Shown here piece by piece: positions 6,008 through 9,501 of a DNA stretch of 9,501 nucleotides; position 1 is the stretch's first letter; each line of letters opens with the position of its first letter. The notes beneath the pieces are model-generated. The model did not search any database. It was not told where the DNA came from and saw nothing but the letters and a program-made list of their open reading frames with translations. Source of the DNA: Methanomicrobiales archaeon (GTDB taxonomy: Archaea > Halobacteriota > Methanomicrobia > Methanomicrobiales > JACTUA01); the NCBI GenBank assembly GCA_028678905.1, contig JAJRCO010000114.1, positions 1-9,501 of the forward strand. Direction: 5' to 3'. A program made the translations under genes and the position numbers.

Positions 6008-7324
6008 CTACTGTTGTTTCTTTTCAGGTTCATCTCGTTTCCTTTTAAAGATGTCCTTGACCAGCTTGAGAGCACAGAGATCTCCACACATGGAGCAGGT
6101 GTCGGTAGCACCATCACGTTCGTGGATGCTTCGTGCGTGCTCCCCAAATAACGCCTGCCTGAATTGACCCTCCCAGTCCAGGTCTTTTCTCGCCAGAACC
6201 AGGGGAAGCTCCTTTTCCTCCTGCCAGCTAACTCCCTTCCTTGCCCCGTCACCAATATGCGCTGCGATCCTGGTTATCCGGGTCCCTTCCACGATATCCT
6301 CCAGCTGGGGGAGGGCCAGATGCTCGCTGGGTGAGACCATACAGAGGAAATCTGCCCCGTGCATGCAGGCTATCGTGCTACCGATAGCGGCGACCACATG
6401 GTCATAGCCGGGGGCGATATCTGTCACCACCGGTCCAAGAAGGTAGAGAGGGGCGTGGTCCGTCAGTTCCTTGATGATGCGGACATTGTACCCCACCTGA
6501 GAGAGCGGGATATGTCCGGGGCCTTCGATGAGACGCTGAATTCCTTTTTCCTGGCATATATGGGAGAGCTTTCCCAGGGTCAGATATTCTGTTGTTTTTG
6601 CCAGACGGCCCGCATCATGGATGGAGCCGGGACGCATACCGTCCCCCAGGCTGATCACCACATCATACTCGTCGAGAATCTCCAGGAGATAGGCAAATTC
6701 AGAAAAAAGAGGATTTTCTTCACCGGTCTGGTCCATCCGTGCCAGGTGAAATGCCCCTCCCCGGCTTACCACCCCCATGAGGCGGGGATCAGCTATCAGT
6801 GCATCGAACGCTTCTCGATTCACCCCGCAATGCAGGGTCATGAAATCAACGCCGTCCCGGCAATGCTCCCGGATCACCCGGAAGAGCAGATCAGGATCTA
6901 CATCCACGGCGCTTCCCGCTTTCCGGACCGCCTCATAGAGAGGTACTGTCCCCACCGGAACACCCAGAGAGAGAATTTTCTTCCTCAGGACCGGGATATC
7001 GCCCGCTGTCGACAGATCCATGAGAGTGTCTGCCCCGTTTACGATAGCGGCACGCGCCTTTTCCATCTCCTGTTCGTGGTCGCATCGGGGTGCCGAAGTG
7101 CCTATATTAACGTTCACCTTAACCAGACAGCCCTCTCCTATCGGGACCGCCTTGCAGGGGTGGCGGGGATTTGCGGGGAGACAGACCATTCCCCGAAGCA
7201 GGGCTTCGGTGAGCCGGGCCGGATCCATCCCCTCCGCCCGGGCAACTGGCTCAAGTTGTGGGGGGATTCCGGTCCTGCAGTCTCGGAGAAGCGCGTGCAT
7301 AAGACACATTTGGTGGGAGGGCAT
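6008..7324 (-). CDS. thiC: ThiC-family radical SAM enzyme (HMP-P synthase or paralogue)
   Basis: ThiC rearranges aminoimidazole ribotide into 4-amino-5-hydroxymethyl-2-methylpyrimidine phosphate, the thiamin pyrimidine. At 438 residues it is the short form without the long bacterial N-terminal domain. Motifs are VNVNIGTS at 70-77, MDLSTAGDI at 102-110, MTLHCGV at 162-168, SRGG at 187-190, SLGDGMRPGSI at 225-235, EGPGH at 267-271 (His271), TDIAPGYDH at 301-309, GADFLCMVSPSEH at 323-335 (His335) and the cluster cysteines Cys410, Cys413 and Cys417. Two positions differ from the common form (NANIGTS, STGG). The cysteine spacing is CX2CX3C rather than the CX2CX4C of well-studied ThiC. Methanogens can carry paralogues, and the related BzaF makes 5-hydroxybenzimidazole from AIR, so that role is not excluded. 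The start at 7324 has AAGGT close upstream; ATG 7300 fits the family N-terminus better. Confidence 0.88.
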   Translation of the reverse strand: MPSHQMCLMHALLRDCRTGIPPQLEPVARAEGMDPARLTEALLRGMVCLPANPRHPCKAVPIGEGCLVKVNVNIGTSAPRCDHEQEMEKARAAIVNGADTLMDLSTAGDIPVLRKKILSLGVPVGTVPLYEAVRKAGSAVDVDPDLLFRVIREHCRDGVDFMTLHCGVNREAFDALIADPRLMGVVSRGGAFHLARMDQTGEENPLFSEFAYLLEILDEYDVVISLGDGMRPGSIHDAGRLAKTTEYLTLGKLSHICQEKGIQRLIEGPGHIPLSQVGYNVRIIKELTDHAPLYLLGPVVTDIAPGYDHVVAAIGSTIACMHGADFLCMVSPSEHLALPQLEDIVEGTRITRIAAHIGDGARKGVSWQEEKELPLVLARKDLDWEGQFRQALFGEHARSIHERDGATDTCSMCGDLCALKLVKDIFKRKRDEPEKKQQ

Positions 7325-7335
7325 ATTACCTTAGC

Positions 7336-7938
7336 ATGCCTGTCCAGTGGCTGCCGGGCACCACATCCACCGGAAACGCCTATGTGTGCAAGGATGTTCT
7401 TATCGACGCCGGCGTCCTGCCCATGGCCGTAGAACCGTACCGGGAGGATATCCGGACCATCATTCTCACTCACTGTCACTACGACCATACTGCACACGTA
7501 CTGGAGATCGCCCAAATGTGCGAGGCGGAGATAGCCATCCATCGGTCCGATGCGGCTGCATTACATGACGATATGCAGAGTGTAGCCCTGTTATTCGGGG
7601 AAAGGGCTCCCCACGCCAATCCTCACCGTCTTCTGAACGACGGGGAGAGGATCGGTCCATTAACGGTCATCCATACCCCCGGTCACACCCCGGGAAGCAT
7701 CTGCCTGTACCGAGAGGAAAGGGGTGTCCTCTTTTCCGGAGACACTGTGTTTACCGAAGGTTCGTTCGGAAGATACGACCTTCCTGGAGGGAACCTCCGA
7801 GAATTAAAAAGATCGATGGAGATCCTGGCCGAACTACCGGTAGAAGCGCTCTACCCCGGGCATGGATTTCCTGCTCTACATGGAGGTAGAAAGCACATTG
7901 TCGCCGCCCGGCGGCTCCTGCAGGGAACCCTCTCCTAA
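7336..7938 (+). CDS. Metallo-beta-lactamase-fold hydrolase (glyoxalase II-like)
   Basis: This is a 200-residue single-domain member of the metallo-beta-lactamase superfamily, similar in layout to glyoxalase II or YcbL-type thioester hydrolases. The metal ligands are all present: HCHYDH at 46-51 (His46, His48, Asp50, His51), His117 in HTPGHTPGS, Asp136 in SGDTVF and His176 in YPGHG. The N-terminal strands NAYVCKDVLIDAG are typical. No added domains such as a flavodoxin or beta-CASP part are seen, so an electron-transfer or nuclease role is unlikely. Its real substrate cannot be read from sequence. The start is only 11 bp from the divergent thiC start. A GGAGG at 7314-7318 is 17 bases away, probably too far, so a leaderless message is possible. 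It heads a plus-strand trio and overlaps the next gene. Confidence 0.88.
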   Translation: MPVQWLPGTTSTGNAYVCKDVLIDAGVLPMAVEPYREDIRTIILTHCHYDHTAHVLEIAQMCEAEIAIHRSDAAALHDDMQSVALLFGERAPHANPHRLLNDGERIGPLTVIHTPGHTPGSICLYREERGVLFSGDTVFTEGSFGRYDLPGGNLRELKRSMEILAELPVEALYPGHGFPALHGGRKHIVAARRLLQGTLS

Positions 7939-8371
7939 AGGGGTGTACGTCCTTCTCCTGCAGAGCGCCGGAGGAGGACTTTCTATCGGATCTCTGGGAG
8001 AATGCCGATTTTCTAGAGGATGGTATGGATATATCGGTTCTGCAAGAGGGCCAGGTGGATTTGCCCGGGTGCGAAGACACTACCGACTCTATCTTGACAG
8101 AGATCGTCCTCCCTCCTGGCACATCGACCATCTCCTTCTCGATTCACGATTCCGGTTGCGGTACCTGGTCTGCGGAATAACTGAACAGGATCAGGAATGC
8201 CAGCTCGCGGAGCTGCTCATACCTCCCGGGCTGCCCGGTTTTGGGTGCAGTGACTGCCGTTGCCTCTCCCACCTGTTTTATCGGAAGCACGACCCCAAGG
8301 AGGACGTGATGCGTGCTTTCTCGGAACTGGCAATCCTTCCGGTCATCAAAACTATCAATAACCATGGATGA
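7898..8371 (+). CDS. DUF123-type GIY-YIG domain protein
   Basis: This is a small stand-alone protein of the archaeal DUF123 group, related to GIY-YIG endonucleases. Using TTG 7898 it has 157 residues. I prefer this start because GGAGGT lies ten bases upstream and the overlap with the hydrolase is shortest; ATG 7880 and ATG 7862 are alternatives. The first motif is GVY at 15-17, the second YGYIGSA at 43-49, followed by the basic VRRHYR stretch at 58-63 and WHIDHLL at 74-80. A C-terminal cluster, CQLAELL near 101-107 and GFGCSDCRCLSHLFY at 114-128, may bind a metal through Cys117, Cys120, Cys122 and His125. Members are sometimes fused to or found near endonuclease III, suggesting a DNA-repair link, but no activity is established. 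It is probably co-transcribed with both plus-strand neighbours. Confidence 0.85.
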   Translation: MSPPGGSCREPSPKGVYVLLLQSAGGGLSIGSLGECRFSRGWYGYIGSARGPGGFARVRRHYRLYLDRDRPPSWHIDHLLLDSRFRLRYLVCGITEQDQECQLAELLIPPGLPGFGCSDCRCLSHLFYRKHDPKEDVMRAFSELAILPVIKTINNHG

Positions 8372-8383
8372 TGATGAACAAGT

Positions 8384-8935
8384 ATGCAAGTGCTCGGCAT
8401 CTCCGGGAGTATGCGCCTGGAAGGGAATACCACCCAACTCATCAGGATCATTCTGTCGGAATGTACTCAGGCCGGAATCGAGACTGAGTTCATTTCCCTT
8501 GCAGACAAGGATATCCGGCCTTGCAGGGGCTGCGAATCGTGCAAGATCGAGAAAACGTGTGCGAATATGGATGATGACTGGCCAGCGATCATCGAAAAGG
8601 TCCTGGCCTGTGAAGTCCTGATACTCGGAGGACCGACGTATTATTACGACATCAACGGACATCTGAAAAATTTCATCGACCGTACCTACTCACTCTACCA
8701 CGATCGCAGGCTATCAGGAAAAATTGCGGTGGGCGTCACCTGCAATGCGGATAAAGGAGGCAACCGGGCCCTCCAGACCATCGAAGGATTCTTCAGCTCT
8801 CATGAATTTAGCTATTTCGGGGGGGTCTCAGGAAAAGGATACCTTCCCGGAGAAGTTCTCCAGGATGCCCATGCGGTGAAAAGGGCCCATGAGATCGGAA
8901 AAAAGATCGTGAAGTTTCTCCGTCCCTCAGATTAA
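8384..8935 (+). CDS. Iron-sulfur flavoprotein (Isf-like, FMN-binding)
   Basis: This is a 183-residue flavodoxin-fold protein of the NADPH-dependent FMN reductase group. The FMN phosphate loop is GISGSMRLEGNTTQL at 5-19. A compact cysteine motif, CRGCESCKIEKTC at 47-59 (CX2CX2CX5C), is the signature of Isf proteins from methanogens, which carry one 4Fe-4S cluster plus FMN and have been linked to electron transfer and oxidative-stress response. GGPTYYYDINGHLKNFIDR, near 81-99, is the typical flavin-contacting stretch. The length matches Isf. The ATG lies 12 bases after the GIY-YIG stop; an in-frame TGA just upstream fixes the start, and no strong ribosome binding site is seen. Its last nine bases overlap the convergent cofH gene. 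Confidence 0.9.
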   Translation: MQVLGISGSMRLEGNTTQLIRIILSECTQAGIETEFISLADKDIRPCRGCESCKIEKTCANMDDDWPAIIEKVLACEVLILGGPTYYYDINGHLKNFIDRTYSLYHDRRLSGKIAVGVTCNADKGGNRALQTIEGFFSSHEFSYFGGVSGKGYLPGEVLQDAHAVKRAHEIGKKIVKFLRPSD

Positions 8936-9501
8936 CTGATAAAGAGTGGTCCGTTGGCGGAAGGGTCTTCCCAGGTCTTCCGCGTTTCTTCTCATTTCTT
9001 CCGGGTCCATATATTCCGCGCTTGTGGCACCGGCCCCCCGGGAGATACTTTCTTCGTACAGGGTTCCCCCTAGATCGTTTGCCCCTGCCAGGAGGCCCAG
9101 CTGAGCGAGTTTCGTTCCTAATTTTACCCAGGACACCTGCAGATTCCGGATATTGTCCAGAAACAGGCGTGACACCGCATACATCAGTACGTCTTCCCTT
9201 CCCGTGGCACCGCTGCGGGCGATTCCGGACCGGAACAAGGGGGTATTGAGATGTACGTACGAAAGAGGAACAAACTCTGTAAACCCATCCGTTTCATCCT
9301 GAATTGTTCGCACGATCTCCAGATGGCGGACCCTTGCCTCATTGTCCTCGTACGATCCGTACATAATGGTGGCCGTGGTTGGTATACCCAGTAGGTGAGC
9401 CTCCCTGATGATGCGGATCCAGGTAGTGGTATCAATTTTCTGGGGGCAGATCACCTGTCGCACCCGGTCATCCAGGATCTCTGCCGCAGTACCGCACAGC
9501 G
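8927..9501 (-). CDS. cofH: CofH, FO synthase subunit 2 (C-terminal part)
   Basis: CofH is a radical SAM enzyme that joins 5-amino-6-(D-ribitylamino)uracil to tyrosine; with CofG it makes FO, the chromophore of coenzyme F420. The gene runs off the right edge, so only about 190 C-terminal residues are visible, roughly half the usual length. The radical SAM CX3CX2C motif lies outside the window. The visible part opens with GTAAEILDDRVRQVICPQK. It continues with LGIPTTATIMYGSYE and HLEIVRTIQDETDGFTEFVP, and ends with LGTKLAQLGLLAGANDLGGT and a late EEMRRNAEDLGRPFRQRTTL block. All of these fit CofH better than CofG or MqnC/MqnE relatives. A GTG at 9463 is internal, not a start. Its stop overlaps the Isf-like gene tail-to-tail. 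The substrate is the same uracil used by RibH and released by RibC. Confidence 0.9.
   Translation of the reverse strand, partial: LCGTAAEILDDRVRQVICPQKIDTTTWIRIIREAHLLGIPTTATIMYGSYEDNEARVRHLEIVRTIQDETDGFTEFVPLSYVHLNTPLFRSGIARSGATGREDVLMYAVSRLFLDNIRNLQVSWVKLGTKLAQLGLLAGANDLGGTLYEESISRGAGATSAEYMDPEEMRRNAEDLGRPFRQRTTLYQLI

Noticed and set aside
7298..7345. A TPP riboswitch before thiC
   Set aside because: Only 11-35 bp separate the divergent starts, far too short for that RNA, and no matching sequence is visible.
6359..7432. A 357-codon open frame on the plus strand opposite thiC
   Set aside because: It is antisense to a well-supported ThiC, shows no recognisable domain, and crosses the start of the metal hydrolase.
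1..9501. CRISPR array, transposase, phage genes, tRNA or rRNA
   Set aside because: I looked for spaced direct repeats, terminal inverted repeats, transposase or integrase motifs and tRNA-like cloverleaf arms and saw none; all sizeable coding regions are metabolic or DUF families.

Overview
The window looks like chromosomal DNA of a methanogenic euryarchaeon, most likely in or near the Methanomicrobiales. The evidence is the C-terminal half of an F420-pathway enzyme (CofH), an archaeal-type riboflavin synthase (RibC, the lumazine-synthase-like kind), a RibH very like methanogen RibH, a methanogen-style iron-sulfur flavoprotein, and PurE with no PurK beside it. The order-level guess is an inference. 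The content is mostly cofactor metabolism plus two PLP aminotransferases, with no sign of a phage, insertion sequence or CRISPR array.

Layout, left to right. Positions 1-208 hold an unresolved edge region. From 209 to 5440 everything recognisable is on the minus strand. In transcription order these are a class V aminotransferase (5440-4310), ribC (4313-3855), the wreck of a small SAM-dependent methyltransferase gene (about 3666-3013), ribH (2718-2311), a class I aminotransferase (2314-1175) and a Yip1-family membrane protein (868-209). The class V aminotransferase and ribC overlap by an ATGA, as do ribH and the class I aminotransferase, so each riboflavin gene is coupled to a PLP enzyme. purE (5495-5923, plus) diverges from the class V aminotransferase and converges on thiC (7324-6008, minus) across a short gap full of inverted repeats. 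From 7336 to 8935 a plus-strand trio follows: a metallo-beta-lactamase-fold hydrolase, a DUF123-type GIY-YIG protein and an Isf-like flavoprotein. It ends tail-to-tail with cofH, which runs off the right edge.

Two metabolic branch points recur. RibH, RibC and CofH all use or release 5-amino-6-(D-ribitylamino)uracil, the precursor shared by flavins and coenzyme F420. PurE and ThiC both draw on aminoimidazole ribotide, the precursor shared by purines and the thiamin pyrimidine.

No clearly new defence or mobile system was found. The points most worth a second look are the decayed methyltransferase, with its motif I destroyed by indels that nearly restore when reversed, the deviant motifs in ThiC and PurE, the paired aminotransferase/flavin gene couplings, and several perfect palindromes or hairpins between genes.
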